DNA from: Oscillospiraceae bacterium
GTDB lineage: Bacteria; Bacillota; Clostridia; Oscillospirales; Ruminococcaceae
Reading direction: 5' to 3'
Length of the DNA: 33,481 bases
NCBI GenBank assembly: GCA_017555565.1
Contig: JAFZGF010000070.1
Coordinates: 1 to 33,481, forward strand
Shown here: positions 7,963 through 16,865 of the stretch, in pieces
Numbering within the stretch: position 1 is the first letter of the stretch
Layout: each line of letters starts with the position of its first letter
Notes under the pieces: generated by a model
Seen by the model: only the letters and a program-made list of their open reading frames with translations
The model's database searches: none
What the model was told of the DNA's origin: nothing
Made by a program: the position numbers and the translations under genes

Positions 7963-8730
7963 TTATTCTGCAATATATAGTTTGTTTGGTTTTCGGTCGG
8001 TTACTTTTGATTTCAGCACCATATGCACAGCGTTAATCAGCAATGGTGAAAAATCACGGGCATCTGCCAGGCATATTTCGGTGCATCGCATACAGTTTAT
8101 ACATTTTTCCTTGTCTGTGATTTTTGGATTGTCTTTCGGAATAGCACCCACAGGGCATTTTTCAGCACACAGACCGCAGGCTGTGCATTTTCTGTCTGCC
8201 TTTGGTTTTATTGGCAGACCGCCCAGCTTTTTGTACGGAAAGTTGCCAGGTACAGTAAGTGGGCCAAATTCGGCTTTTGATTCCAGCATTTCCTGCACTT
8301 TCTGTGCAAATTCCTGCAGTTCTTTTTTGTCGTCAGGGTCAGGGCGTGTCGGTGCAACCTGCGGCATAATGGAATGCTGTACAGATGCTTCCACCCCTGC
8401 CACAGCCACAAAACCGGCCTCGGTCATCACATTTTTCATTTCCATCAGGGCATCATCTATTGCACGGTTGCCGAAAACAGTCATCAGCACCGCTTTTGCG
8501 CCGTTGCCTTTCAGTCTGCCCAGCCTTTCGGCCACTGGGGCAGGCAGTCGTCCTTCATAAACAGATGAAGCGGCAATTACCACATCGCTGGCTGTAAAAT
8601 TATATTTTCCCCGGTCAAAATTAACATCTGACAGGTCTATTCTTATTTTTTCTCCAGCCCACCGGGCAGAAAAAATATCCAATACATTTTCTGTGCGCCC
8701 CGTAGCGCTGAAAACAAGTTCGTAAATCAT
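7963..8730 (-). CDS. EFR1-type flavodoxin-ferredoxin protein
   Basis: The 255-residue protein has a flavodoxin-like N-terminal half (about 1-160, starting MIYELVFSATGRTENVLD, where SATGRT occupies the FMN phosphate loop). Its C-terminal half has two [4Fe-4S] ferredoxin motifs, CTACGLCAEKCPVGA and CINCMRCTEICLADA. This matches the EFR1 family, presumed electron-transfer proteins of anaerobes; the partner is unknown. An upstream in-frame ATG at 8796 exists, but AGGAG at 8738-8742 lies 7 bases before 8730 and the domain begins there. It is the first gene of a two-gene operon with the MGMT-like gene. Confidence 0.88.
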   Translation of the reverse strand: MIYELVFSATGRTENVLDIFSARWAGEKIRIDLSDVNFDRGKYNFTASDVVIAASSVYEGRLPAPVAERLGRLKGNGAKAVLMTVFGNRAIDDALMEMKNVMTEAGFVAVAGVEASVQHSIMPQVAPTRPDPDDKKELQEFAQKVQEMLESKAEFGPLTVPGNFPYKKLGGLPIKPKADRKCTACGLCAEKCPVGAIPKDNPKITDKEKCINCMRCTEICLADARDFSPLLINAVHMVLKSKVTDRKPNKLYIAE

Positions 8731-8834
8731 AGATGTACTCCTTTTTACAATTACTTTTAAATAATTATATCCTATTGTCAGCATTAAAACAAACATATTG
8801 CTGCATCAATCAGCAGACAGACTGTACAGAGATA

Positions 8835-8885
8835 TTGACAAAACAACTCTACAATTGTAGAATAAAGTTAGTACTACAAATGTAG
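8835..8885 (+). promoter_or_regulatory. blaI promoter with two BlaI/MecI-type operators
   Basis: TTGACA (8835-8840), a 17-base spacer and TAGAAT (8858-8863) form a strong promoter. Operator 1, CTACAATTGTAG (8849-8860), overlaps the -10. Operator 2, CTACAAATGTAG (8874-8885), lies just before the ribosome binding site. Both contain the TACA...TGTA dyad bound by BlaI/MecI repressors, so the operon is very probably autorepressed. Confidence 0.9.
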
Positions 8886-8897
8886 AGGAGTGATGAT

Positions 8898-9275
8898 ATG
8901 AAAAATACTATCCGCCGCCTGCCTGATGCAGAGCAGGAAGTTATGCAGGCTTTATGGGCTTGCCAGCCGCCAGTGGCAAGGGCAGATATTGAAAAAATAC
9001 TGTTTGAAACACACCCTATGGCAATGACCACATTGCTGACATTGCTGACAAGGCTGTGTGAAAAAAGCTTTATAACCATCGAAAAGAACGGGCGCAGAAG
9101 TTATTATACTCCACTTGTTTCCCAGGAAGATTACATTGCCGCACAGAGCAAGACTTTTATCCAGAAACTTTGCGGCGGTAATCTCTCTGTTCTGGCCAAT
9201 GCCCTGTGTGACAGCGGGCTGACAAAAGATGAAATTGCACATCTGCGCACCCTTTTGGAAAGGGACGAATTATGA
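8898..9275 (+). CDS. BlaI/MecI-family transcriptional repressor
   Basis: This is a 125-residue winged-helix repressor. It starts RLPDAEQEVMQALWACQPPV and contains MAMTTLLTLLTRLCEKSFI, the recognition-helix region of BlaI/MecI proteins. It then has the C-terminal dimerisation helices in which the partner protease normally cuts. GAGGAG 7 bases before the ATG supports the start. The stop overlaps the next gene's start by 4 bases (ATGA), so repressor and sensor are coupled. Two TACA/TGTA operators lie over its promoter. No beta-lactamase or penicillin-binding protein gene is nearby, so the signal need not be a beta-lactam. Confidence 0.93.
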   Translation: MKNTIRRLPDAEQEVMQALWACQPPVARADIEKILFETHPMAMTTLLTLLTRLCEKSFITIEKNGRRSYYTPLVSQEDYIAAQSKTFIQKLCGGNLSVLANALCDSGLTKDEIAHLRTLLERDEL

Positions 9276-11134
9276 GCGAAAACTTTGTGCTGAAAATCTT
9301 TTTTGTAGGTTTGTTGGGGTTAGTGCTGGCATTTGATGTGTTTTCCAGATATGACACGGAATATGGGGACGAAGCTCTGGCACAGAACGGCCAGAGATAC
9401 CGCCCCCTTATAAACGGGTGTTTTTTGCCAATTTACCTGTTTGCTCTTTTGGCATTGGGCCTTAAGTTTATTGGCACAGAATCCACACTTAAAATGATGC
9501 TGGCACTGTGCTTTGAAATTTTTATCAGTATTTCCCTTTACTATATTCTGCTTTTACCTGCATTACAATTTTTGCGCAGGCATATCAGCGCCCGCACCTG
9601 TGCAATGCTGTGGCTGCTGCCAAACTATCTGTATCTGATGAGCCACGATTTTATGAAGGTGGCACAGCCAATTTTTATAATTCACACCACAAGAAAAACC
9701 GTAACAGTGCTTTCTGTGGTATGGCTTATAGGATTTTGTGGGGTTTTCCTGTGGAATATCATCCAGCATCTGATTTTCCGCCGAAAACTGCTGAAAAACG
9801 CCGTTCCCGTAACCGACAGTGAAATCCTGGATTTGTTTCAGTCTGAGATAGATGAACTGCAAGTCTACAAACCTAAATTCAAACTGGTAGTAAGCGAAGA
9901 AGCGGCCACACCGCTGACAATAGGTCTGTACAGACGCAGTACCAGGGTTGTACTGCCACAGAAAAATTATACTGCCGATGAGTTGCGATTGATTTTCCGT
10001 CACGAACTGATACATATCTGCCGTGAAGACAGCCAGTCAAAATTTTTTATGATGTTCTGCACCGCTATGTGCTGGTTTAACCCGCTGATGTGGTATGCTA
10101 TGAAAAAAAGCGCAGAAGACACCGAACTGTGCTGTGACGAATCTGTACTGCTGGGGGCAGATGATGCCACAAGATATCAGTATGCAAATCTGATTCTGAA
10201 CACAGCAGGGGATGAGCGAGGTTTCACCACCTGCCTTTCCGCTTCCCTTTCTTCTATGCGATACAGACTGAAATCAATTGTTAAACCACAGAAGCGTTCC
10301 ACCGGTGCGCTGATGGTGACAGTGGTATTCTTTGTGTTGTGTATGTCCAACGGTTATGTGGCGCTGGCTTACGGTGAGCAGATGGGGGCTGACACGGTTT
10401 ACCGTGGCCATAATCTTGCGGATTTTATCGCCCACAGCATTACAGTCGAGGGCGGCGAATACGATGCCAAAACAGACAACGTGGACACAATGGCGCTGAC
10501 ACAGTATATTTCAAATCTGCAAACACAGGAAACAACAGGCAATTACGGCTATTCAGAAGATGAAAAAATGGTGGAGTTGTGGTATGGCGGACCATATGGT
10601 TCGGTATTTGTGGAACTGCACACAGACTATATCCGTGTGCTCTATACCGCAGATGAAAGGGACGAGTGGAGAACCTATCACCTGCCACAGCCTGTTGACT
10701 GGGAATATGTGGATTTTATTGTACCGCCACTGCCGGTGGCTGATGTAGCACTGCACGACAGTTCCGGCTATTTTGACCACACACTCACCGCAAAGATTAC
10801 AAAATATATTCGCCATAACAATGAAGAAACTGATGTTTTGAGAGATATACAGCTTAACCTTTACGACGGACCAGGAATTTACGGTGACACAGTTGACTAT
10901 CTGGGCGGAAAACTTAAGTTTTCAACACAGCCGGTTTCCGATGTGGAAATCTTTATAGAAAACTGGGATTACTCATCCGAATACAGCCTCACTTTTGACC
11001 CACAGGCAGAAGATTTTATCTTTGATATACCGGACTGGCCTGCACACTATACAGTTACTGCATCTTTCTGTAAGGGCGAAACTGTCTATGACACAACATT
11101 TCAGTTCCATATAGGAAATGCTGACAGCCTATAA
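9272..11134 (+). CDS. M56-family (BlaR1/MecR1-like) sensor metallopeptidase with an unusual ectodomain
   Basis: The 620-residue membrane protein has an N-terminal integral membrane zinc-peptidase part. Helices lie at about 7-25, 50-67, 74-97 and 145-170. The zinc motif HELIH is at about 247-251 in FRHELIHICREDSQSKF, followed by FNPLMWYAMKKSAEDTELCCDE. A further helix at about 345-365 leads to a C-terminal domain of about 245 residues. BlaR1 and MecR1 have a penicillin-binding sensor there, but I see no SxxK plus KTG arrangement. The ectodomain is rich in Asp, Tyr and Thr, probably beta-sheet, and of unknown ligand. By family analogy the peptidase destroys the BlaI repressor when the ectodomain is triggered. 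Confidence 0.88.
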   Translation: MSENFVLKIFFVGLLGLVLAFDVFSRYDTEYGDEALAQNGQRYRPLINGCFLPIYLFALLALGLKFIGTESTLKMMLALCFEIFISISLYYILLLPALQFLRRHISARTCAMLWLLPNYLYLMSHDFMKVAQPIFIIHTTRKTVTVLSVVWLIGFCGVFLWNIIQHLIFRRKLLKNAVPVTDSEILDLFQSEIDELQVYKPKFKLVVSEEAATPLTIGLYRRSTRVVLPQKNYTADELRLIFRHELIHICREDSQSKFFMMFCTAMCWFNPLMWYAMKKSAEDTELCCDESVLLGADDATRYQYANLILNTAGDERGFTTCLSASLSSMRYRLKSIVKPQKRSTGALMVTVVFFVLCMSNGYVALAYGEQMGADTVYRGHNLADFIAHSITVEGGEYDAKTDNVDTMALTQYISNLQTQETTGNYGYSEDEKMVELWYGGPYGSVFVELHTDYIRVLYTADERDEWRTYHLPQPVDWEYVDFIVPPLPVADVALHDSSGYFDHTLTAKITKYIRHNNEETDVLRDIQLNLYDGPGIYGDTVDYLGGKLKFSTQPVSDVEIFIENWDYSSEYSLTFDPQAEDFIFDIPDWPAHYTVTASFCKGETVYDTTFQFHIGNADSL

Positions 11135-11162
11135 TATTTTCCGGCCGTTGCCTATAAAGGTT

Positions 11163-11192
11163 TTGCCCCGCAGTATAATTACTGCGGGGCAA
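11163..11192. terminator. Hairpin between convergent genes
   Basis: TTGCCCCGCAGT, a 6-base region and ACTGCGGGGCAA form a 12-bp stem between the convergent ends of the M56 gene and the Na/Pi transporter gene. Neither side has a good T-tract, so it may terminate weakly or mainly block antisense transcription. Confidence 0.55.
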
Positions 11193-11206
11193 CTGGCAAA
11201 TTTATT

Positions 11207-12955
11207 TTAAATAAGGGAAAATCTTGCTTTATTATTTCTGTAAATTTCCTGATAGGAAGATTCTTCGTCTCTTCTGTAGTTTCTTGAAGATTCGTGTGGT
11301 GCAAAGCCGGCAGAAGCTGATTCTATAACTGCGATAGCTACATTTGAACAGTGTGCAGCTGCTCTTTCATATGCATTCAGCAGGTCAGAAAGAACAAAAC
11401 CCAGTTCGATTGTACATTCCTTATTTCTGAGGCGCATAATATGATTATCTTTTATCTGCATAATCATTTCACTGATAACGTGTTGCAATGGTTCGATTTC
11501 ATAGGCTGTCTGTGTGTCATCATCAGCAAAAGCCTTTGCTGTAAGATTCATCAGCTGATGTGTGGCATTTTCCAGAACAGAAATTTCTCTCATAGCTTCG
11601 TCAGAGAATTTAACCTGTTTTTCCATCATTTCTGTAGCTGTATTAACCACGTTTACTGAATAGTCGCTGATTCTTTCAAAGTCATTTATAACGTGCAGAA
11701 TTTTGCTTACCTGATGGCTGTCTTCGCTGGACATATCCTGCTCTGTCAGCTGGACCAAATATGTGCCAAGTTTGTCTTCATACTTATCAACAGTTTTTTC
11801 CATCTGTTTGATTTCGTTTACAAACTCATCAGAGATGCTGTTAATTGAAGATGTTGACTTGATAAAGCCATTAAGGGCTGTTTTTGCCATTTCGTTTACA
11901 ACTGTTCTGCTTCTTTCAACTGCTATGGATGGTGTGTTCAGCAACAGGGTATCCAGCAATGCAAATTCTTCGCTTTCCTTGTCATCCTTGATTGTAGCCA
12001 TAGCCATTTTTTCAAGAAGACCTGCACAAGGCAGCAGGATAACTGTGGCAACCACATTGAATGCTGTATGTACAACAGCAATGCCCTTCTGGTCTATAAC
12101 ATTTGCAACAAATGGGAAATCAAAAATTGCATTCAGCCCATAGAATCCGGCCATAAAAATTACTACGCCTGTTATATTGAAATACAGATGAACTGCCGCT
12201 GTTCTTTTTGCATTTTTTGTTGTGCCAAATGAAGACAGTATAGCAGTGATACAGGTACCGATATTCTGGCCCATAATGATAGGCAGTGCGCTGCCGAATG
12301 TTACAGCACCGGTGGAAGAAAGAGCCTGAAGAATACCCACTGAAGCAGAGGAAGACTGAATAACAGCTGTAACCACAGCACCTACCAGAACACCGATTAC
12401 AGGATTCTGGAACATAACAAACAGCTGCTGGAACTGAGGGATAGTGCTGAGGGGTTTTACTGCCGCGCTCATCATATCCATACCTGTCATAAGAATTGTA
12501 AATCCAAGCAATACTGTACCAATATTTTTCTTTTTATCCTTTTTGCTGCCCATATACATCAGCAGGCCGATAAATGCCAGAACAGGTGCAAATGAAGACG
12601 GTTTCATCATTTTGATGATAAAACTATCGCCCTGCAAGCCCGTAAGGGAAAGAATCCAGGCGGTAACAGTTGTGCCCACATTGGCGCCCATAATAATACC
12701 AATGGCCTGCTTAAGTGACATAATGCCAGAGTTTACAAAACCCACAACCATAACTGTTGTTGCGGATGATGACTGTATTACAGCTGTAACGCCAAGGCCC
12801 AGCAGAAAGCCTCTCAGTGGGCTTGCTGTCATTCTGCCAAGAATTGCGCTCAGTTTGCTGCCGGCGGCTTTTTCCAGGGCTTTGCCCATTACATCCATGC
12901 CGTACATAAACAGCGCCAGGCCGCCCATCAGGGAAAAAACATTGAATATGCTCAT
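11207..12955 (-). CDS. Na+/phosphate cotransporter with PhoU-like domain
   Basis: This 582-residue protein of the Na/Pi-cotransporter II family (NptA/YjbB type) moves phosphate across the cytoplasmic membrane with sodium. The two inverted repeats of the fold are visible, each with its QSSS signature: VIQSSSATTVMVVGFVNSG (about 70-88) and VIQSSSASVGILQALSSTG (about 205-223). Eight or more helices span about 5-330. A PhoU-like helical domain follows (about 345-560; ISDYSVNVVNTATEMM). The start at 12955 (MSIFNVFSLMGG) is favoured over 12988 because AGGAG lies 6 bases upstream. It lies downstream of the phoR terminator but has its own Pho-box promoter. Direction (uptake or export) is not certain. 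Confidence 0.92.
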   Translation of the reverse strand: MSIFNVFSLMGGLALFMYGMDVMGKALEKAAGSKLSAILGRMTASPLRGFLLGLGVTAVIQSSSATTVMVVGFVNSGIMSLKQAIGIIMGANVGTTVTAWILSLTGLQGDSFIIKMMKPSSFAPVLAFIGLLMYMGSKKDKKKNIGTVLLGFTILMTGMDMMSAAVKPLSTIPQFQQLFVMFQNPVIGVLVGAVVTAVIQSSSASVGILQALSSTGAVTFGSALPIIMGQNIGTCITAILSSFGTTKNAKRTAAVHLYFNITGVVIFMAGFYGLNAIFDFPFVANVIDQKGIAVVHTAFNVVATVILLPCAGLLEKMAMATIKDDKESEEFALLDTLLLNTPSIAVERSRTVVNEMAKTALNGFIKSTSSINSISDEFVNEIKQMEKTVDKYEDKLGTYLVQLTEQDMSSEDSHQVSKILHVINDFERISDYSVNVVNTATEMMEKQVKFSDEAMREISVLENATHQLMNLTAKAFADDDTQTAYEIEPLQHVISEMIMQIKDNHIMRLRNKECTIELGFVLSDLLNAYERAAAHCSNVAIAVIESASAGFAPHESSRNYRRDEESSYQEIYRNNKARFSLI

Positions 12956-13002
12956 ATATAACTCCTTATAAAAACTGATTGTATACATAATTAGGAAACA
13001 GG

Positions 13003-13071
13003 ATTATACTATCATTTTTTATGTGAAGTTTTTAGACAATCTGGGTGAAATGTATGTCAAATCTATGTGAA
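13003..13071 (-). promoter_or_regulatory. Pho-box promoter of the Na/Pi cotransporter
   Basis: Reading the minus strand, hexamers TTCACA, TTGACA, TTCACC, TGTCTA and TTCACA start at 13071, 13060, 13049, 13038 and 13027. They sit exactly 11 bases apart, the spacing of PhoB/PhoP binding repeats. TATAAT at 13003-13008 is the -10; the last repeat sits in the -35 zone, as expected for an activator that replaces a -35. Confidence 0.82.
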
Positions 13072-13075
13072 ATTT

Positions 13076-13116
13076 CAAAATAAAAGAGCCTGACTGCGGA
13101 TAAAGCAGTCAGGCTT
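13076..13116 (-). terminator. Terminator after phoR
   Basis: On the minus strand AGCCTGACTGC and GCAGTCAGGCT pair around a 7-base loop, followed by CTTTTATTTT. It closes the pst-pho operon before the next Pho-box promoter. Confidence 0.88.
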
Positions 13117-13120
13117 TGTT

Positions 13121-14782
13121 TTATTGAATATCTGTATCGAACTGAATGGAAATATCTGTGCCTTTATCCAGGTCGCTGTCCACAGTAATTTTGCCGTGAT
13201 GGTACTGTACAGCGTGTTTTACGATGGAAAGGCCCAGGCCTGTGCCACCGGACTGTTTGGAATGGCTTTTATCCACTCTATAAAAGCGCTCGAAAATTTT
13301 GTCCTGGTGTTCAGGTGCAATACCTATACCGTTATCACTTACACTGATTTGCACATTGTCTGCATTTTCGCTGACTGAAATTTTCACATATCCGCCCTGT
13401 TTGTTGTATTTGATGGCATTGTCACACAGATTATAAACCACTTCATACAGCAATCTGCGCACGCCGCTGATAACACCATCGTCTCCGCACACTTCCAGTG
13501 ATACACCTTTGAGTTTTGCGGCATCTGATAATGTTTCTGTTACTTCACGGGCCAGTTCCAGCAGAGATACATCTTCTTTCGGCATTTCTGTGCCTTCATC
13601 CAGCTGTGACAGACGGATGATATCATCTATCAGAGTAACCAGTCTTGCGGCTTCCTGGCGGATGCTTTTGATAAATCGAGGGGTGTCTTCCTCTTTTACA
13701 ATGCCCAGCTCCATAAGTTCTGCCGAACCGATGATTGTCTGCAGCGGAGTTTTAAGTTCGTGGGATACATTTGCTGTAAATTCCTGGCGGTGTTTTTCCG
13801 CATTGACCTGTTCAGTAATGTCAAATGCAAGGATAACGATGCCGTGGATCTTGCCGTCTGCATCGATACGGCTTAAATCAAACTGATAGTTTCTGCCGTT
13901 CTTTTTGGTATAAAAGAAGGACTGTCCCTTATCCTTAACTTCATTGATTGCCTGGCGAACATCCTGCTTGCGGTCTATTGTCAGAAAATCTTCGCCAACG
14001 CAGTCTGTGTTTATGCCAAACAGTTTTTTGGCCGCAGGGTTTATACTGATTATTCTGCCATTGCTGTCCAGAAGAACCAGTGCTTCTTTCATATTGTCAG
14101 TAATCTGTTCAAACTCCTCCTGTTTCTGCTGTAAAGTCCACATCTGATATTCAATTTCTTTATGCTGTGAATGGATGCGGCGCAGTAACGGTGCCAGTTC
14201 TTCATAAGCATCATTTTCCATGGGTTTTTCCAGATTCAGCCTGTTGAGCGGTTCTACAATCCGCTTTGCCATACGGCTGGCCAGCAGTGCTGAAAGAATG
14301 ATAGCTATTACCAGCACAATAGCAATAGGCTGTACCATTCCAAGCACCAGCACAAAAGCTGTTGCACGGCTGACAGAAATGCGCAGAACACTGCCGTCTT
14401 CAAGACGGGTTGCTTCATAGATGGTCTGCTCTGTCAAAGTAGAGGACTGTCTCATACTGCTGCCTGTACCATAGGCCAGGGCTTCTTTTATTTCTTCACG
14501 GTCTGCGTGATTTTCCATTGCGGATTTGTCAGCATGGCTGTCAAAAATAACATTGCCATCGGCATCTACCCAGGTCAAACGGTATCTGTCATAGTCCAGG
14601 CTGGCAAGATAGTCTTCCCCCAGCTGTTCTGCCGCGCTGGCGGCAAGGCTGAGTTCATCCTTCAGCTGGGATTCCTGCACATCGCCAAAATATCTGTAAA
14701 GCACACCTGTGATAATAACAAGGCTTGCCAGCAAAACTGCAGTGGCTACAGAAAGTATGGATTTAAAAATTTTACTTGTCAT
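13121..14782 (-). CDS. phoR: Phosphate sensor histidine kinase PhoR
   Basis: The 553-residue membrane kinase has an N-terminal helix (about 8-30), an extracytoplasmic domain (about 31-150) and a second helix (about 150-175). A HAMP-like linker and a PAS domain (about 225-330, LLDSNGRIISINPAAKKLFG) come next. HisKA follows with NVSHELKTPL (phosphorylated His), then a HATPase with DNAIKYN, DNGIGI and GTGLGLSI. GGGAGG 6 bases before 14782 sets the start; 14824 would add a non-homologous tail. The gene overlaps phoB by 11 bases. In this operon it reports phosphate status via PstSCAB and PhoU. Confidence 0.93.
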   Translation of the reverse strand: MTSKIFKSILSVATAVLLASLVIITGVLYRYFGDVQESQLKDELSLAASAAEQLGEDYLASLDYDRYRLTWVDADGNVIFDSHADKSAMENHADREEIKEALAYGTGSSMRQSSTLTEQTIYEATRLEDGSVLRISVSRATAFVLVLGMVQPIAIVLVIAIILSALLASRMAKRIVEPLNRLNLEKPMENDAYEELAPLLRRIHSQHKEIEYQMWTLQQKQEEFEQITDNMKEALVLLDSNGRIISINPAAKKLFGINTDCVGEDFLTIDRKQDVRQAINEVKDKGQSFFYTKKNGRNYQFDLSRIDADGKIHGIVILAFDITEQVNAEKHRQEFTANVSHELKTPLQTIIGSAELMELGIVKEEDTPRFIKSIRQEAARLVTLIDDIIRLSQLDEGTEMPKEDVSLLELAREVTETLSDAAKLKGVSLEVCGDDGVISGVRRLLYEVVYNLCDNAIKYNKQGGYVKISVSENADNVQISVSDNGIGIAPEHQDKIFERFYRVDKSHSKQSGGTGLGLSIVKHAVQYHHGKITVDSDLDKGTDISIQFDTDIQ

Positions 14783-15452
14783 AGCCTGCCTCCCAGCGAT
14801 AACCCACATTGCGCACAGTTTCAATCATCTTGCCGTAACCGACAAGTTTCTGGCGCAGTGTACGGATATGGGAATCCAGTGTACGGGAGTCGCCCATATA
14901 GTCCATCTGCCACACCTGTGCAAACAGCTGTTCCCTGGTGTACACCATACCCGGATGGGAAAGGAATATTCTAAGAAGTTCAAACTCTTTATATGTCAGC
15001 TGCACTTTACTGCCGTCTACCATAACAGTGTGTTCATCCAGATTGACTACAAGCCCGCCTGTTTTCAACAGTTTTGACACCTGCCGTGGCTGACTGCGGC
15101 GCAGAACAGCCTTTACCCTGGATACAAGTTCCATTATGCTGAAAGGTTTTACCATATAGTCATCTGCGCCCAGATCAAGGCCGTGGATGCGGTCGTACTC
15201 CTGGCCCTTTGCTGTTGCCATAATAACTGGGATATTGCAAAATTCCGCAGATTCTTTCATTTTAGCCAGAATTTCAATGCCGTCCATACCTGGCAGCATT
15301 ACATCAAGAACAATCAGTTCCGGTTTGTCTTTGCTCAGTGCTTCCCAGAAAGACAGTCCGTCTTCAAAGCCTCTGGTTTCAAATCCGGCAGAGTTCAATG
15401 CATACAATTCTATATCACGGATGCTCTGGTCATCCTCTACACACCATATCAT
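14772..15452 (-). CDS. phoB: Phosphate response regulator PhoB/PhoP
   Basis: The 226-residue OmpR/PhoB-family regulator has a receiver domain (1-120) with acidic pair EDD at 5-7, phospho-acceptor Asp in IVLDVMLPGMDG (about 53) and Lys in MVKPFSIME. A winged-helix DNA-binding domain follows (about 130-225; YKEFELLRIFLSHPG, RTLDSHIRTLRQKL). AGGAGG 7 bases upstream supports the start at 15452 rather than 15497. It lies 2 bases after phoU and overlaps phoR. It should bind the 11-bp repeats before pstS and the Na/Pi transporter. Confidence 0.94.
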   Translation of the reverse strand: MIWCVEDDQSIRDIELYALNSAGFETRGFEDGLSFWEALSKDKPELIVLDVMLPGMDGIEILAKMKESAEFCNIPVIMATAKGQEYDRIHGLDLGADDYMVKPFSIMELVSRVKAVLRRSQPRQVSKLLKTGGLVVNLDEHTVMVDGSKVQLTYKEFELLRIFLSHPGMVYTREQLFAQVWQMDYMGDSRTLDSHIRTLRQKLVGYGKMIETVRNVGYRWEAGYDK

Positions 15453-15454
15453 AA

Positions 15455-16099
15455 TTATGCCTCCTTGTGCATACCTGTTACAGAATAAATTACCCACTCG
15501 GCTATATTTGTTGCGTGGTCACCTATGCGTTCAAAATATTTTGAAATCATCAAAAGGTCCAGGGCAAAGCCGCCGTCAGCAGGATTTTCTGAAACCAGAT
15601 TAATTATATCATATTTTACTTTTAAAAAATAGCTGTCTACAATATCGTCCCGTCTGATTACTTCCTGTGCCAGTTCCACATCTTTTTTTACAAATGCATC
15701 CACACTGTCTGTTACCATTTTTACGGTTTGTCTTGCCATCTGCTCTATGATTTCCAGACCATCCATTGTGTGATTTCCTATGGATATTACAATTTCGGCA
15801 ATATCTTCCGCCTGGTCGCCTATACGTTCCATATCGGTAATCATTTTAAGTGCCGCAGAAATGGCGCGCAGGTCACGGGCAACAGGTTGCTGGTGTAAAA
15901 GCAGCTTCATACAACGGCTTTCGATATCTCTTTCTTTCTGGTCAATAAAACCGCTGGTATCTTTTACTCTTTTCGCCAGGGCAATATCTCCGGTGGTAAG
16001 GGCTTTTACCGCAGAAGCAATGGCCTCTTCGCACATAGCACCCATTTCGATAAGTTCTCTGTTCATTTCAAACAGCTGTTCATCAAATCTGTTTCTCAT
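15455..16099 (-). CDS. phoU: Phosphate transport regulator PhoU
   Basis: The 214-residue, all-helical protein links the PstSCAB transporter to PhoR and represses the Pho response when phosphate is plentiful. It has two PhoU three-helix repeats, each with a metal-binding E(R)IGDxxxDI-type motif: MERIGDQAEDIAEI (about 80-93) and FERIGDHATNIAEW (about 192-205). AGGAGG 5 bases before the ATG fixes the start at 16099. The gene sits between pstB (10 bases upstream) and phoB (2 bases downstream). Confidence 0.95.
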   Translation of the reverse strand: MRNRFDEQLFEMNRELIEMGAMCEEAIASAVKALTTGDIALAKRVKDTSGFIDQKERDIESRCMKLLLHQQPVARDLRAISAALKMITDMERIGDQAEDIAEIVISIGNHTMDGLEIIEQMARQTVKMVTDSVDAFVKKDVELAQEVIRRDDIVDSYFLKVKYDIINLVSENPADGGFALDLLMISKYFERIGDHATNIAEWVIYSVTGMHKEA

Positions 16100-16109
16100 A
16101 CTGTCCTCC

Positions 16110-16865
16110 TTAACCGAATCTGCCGGTAATGTAGTCTTCTGTACGCTTGTCTTTTGGCTGTGAGAAAATATCATCAGTTTTGCCAAACTCTACCAGTTCA
16201 CCCAGCAGGAAAAACGCTGTATAGTCAGACACTCGCACCGCCTGCTGCATATTGTGTGTTACCATAACGATGGTGTACTTTTCTTTCAGTTCCATAGCCA
16301 ATTCTTCGATACGTGAAGTGGAAATAGGGTCAAGAGCAGATGTTGGCTCATCCATCAGCAGAATTTTAGGCTGTACAGCCAGTGCTCTTGCAATGCAAAG
16401 TCTCTGTTGCTGGCCACCGGACATACCCAGGGCGTTCTTTTTCAGTCTGTCCTTTACTTCATCCCATATGGCGGCATCTCTCAAAGCAGATTCCACAATT
16501 TCATCCAGCTGTGCCTTGTTTGTAATACCGTGTGTACGTGGGCCGTAAGCCACATTGTCATATATACTCATTGGGAATGGGTTAGGCTTCTGAAAAACCA
16601 TACCGATTTCTTTTCGCAGACTGTTTACATCCACTTCTTTACTGAATATATCTGTATCATTGTAACGTATGTCACCTGTGATTTTTACACTTGGAACAAG
16701 GTCGTTCATTCTGTTAAGGGTTTTAAGAAAAGTGGATTTGCCACAGCCTGAAGGCCCGATAAGGGCTGTAATGCTTTTTTCAGGGATTTCAATGTTTATA
16801 TTTTTAAGAGCCTGATGGTCGCCATACCACAGGTTCATATCTTTAACTGTGATTATATTGCTCAT
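16110..16865 (-). CDS. pstB: Phosphate ABC transporter ATP-binding protein PstB
   Basis: This 251-residue ATPase powers high-affinity phosphate uptake on the inner face of the membrane. Walker [10 protein letters not shown] (about 34-42), Q-loop [17 protein letters not shown], signature [15 protein letters not shown] (Leu of LSGGQ replaced by Met), Walker [13 protein letters not shown] and the switch His in VMVTHNM are all present. [16 protein letters not shown] is characteristic of PstB. It overlaps pstA by 4 bases. Confidence 0.96.
   Translation of the reverse strand: MSNIITVKDMNLWYGDHQALKNINIEIPEKSITALIGPSGCGKSTFLKTLNRMNDLVPSVKITGDIRYNDTDIFSKEVDVNSLRKEIGMVFQKPNPFPMSIYDNVAYGPRTHGITNKAQLDEIVESALRDAAIWDEVKDRLKKNALGMSGGQQQRLCIARALAVQPKILLMDEPTSALDPISTSRIEELAMELKEKYTIVMVTHNMQQAVRVSDYTAFFLLGELVEFGKTDDIFSQPKDKRTEDYITGRFG

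Noticed and set aside
9272-11134. BlaR1 beta-lactam sensor
   Set aside because: The ectodomain lacks visible penicillin-binding motifs, so only the M56 peptidase part is called.
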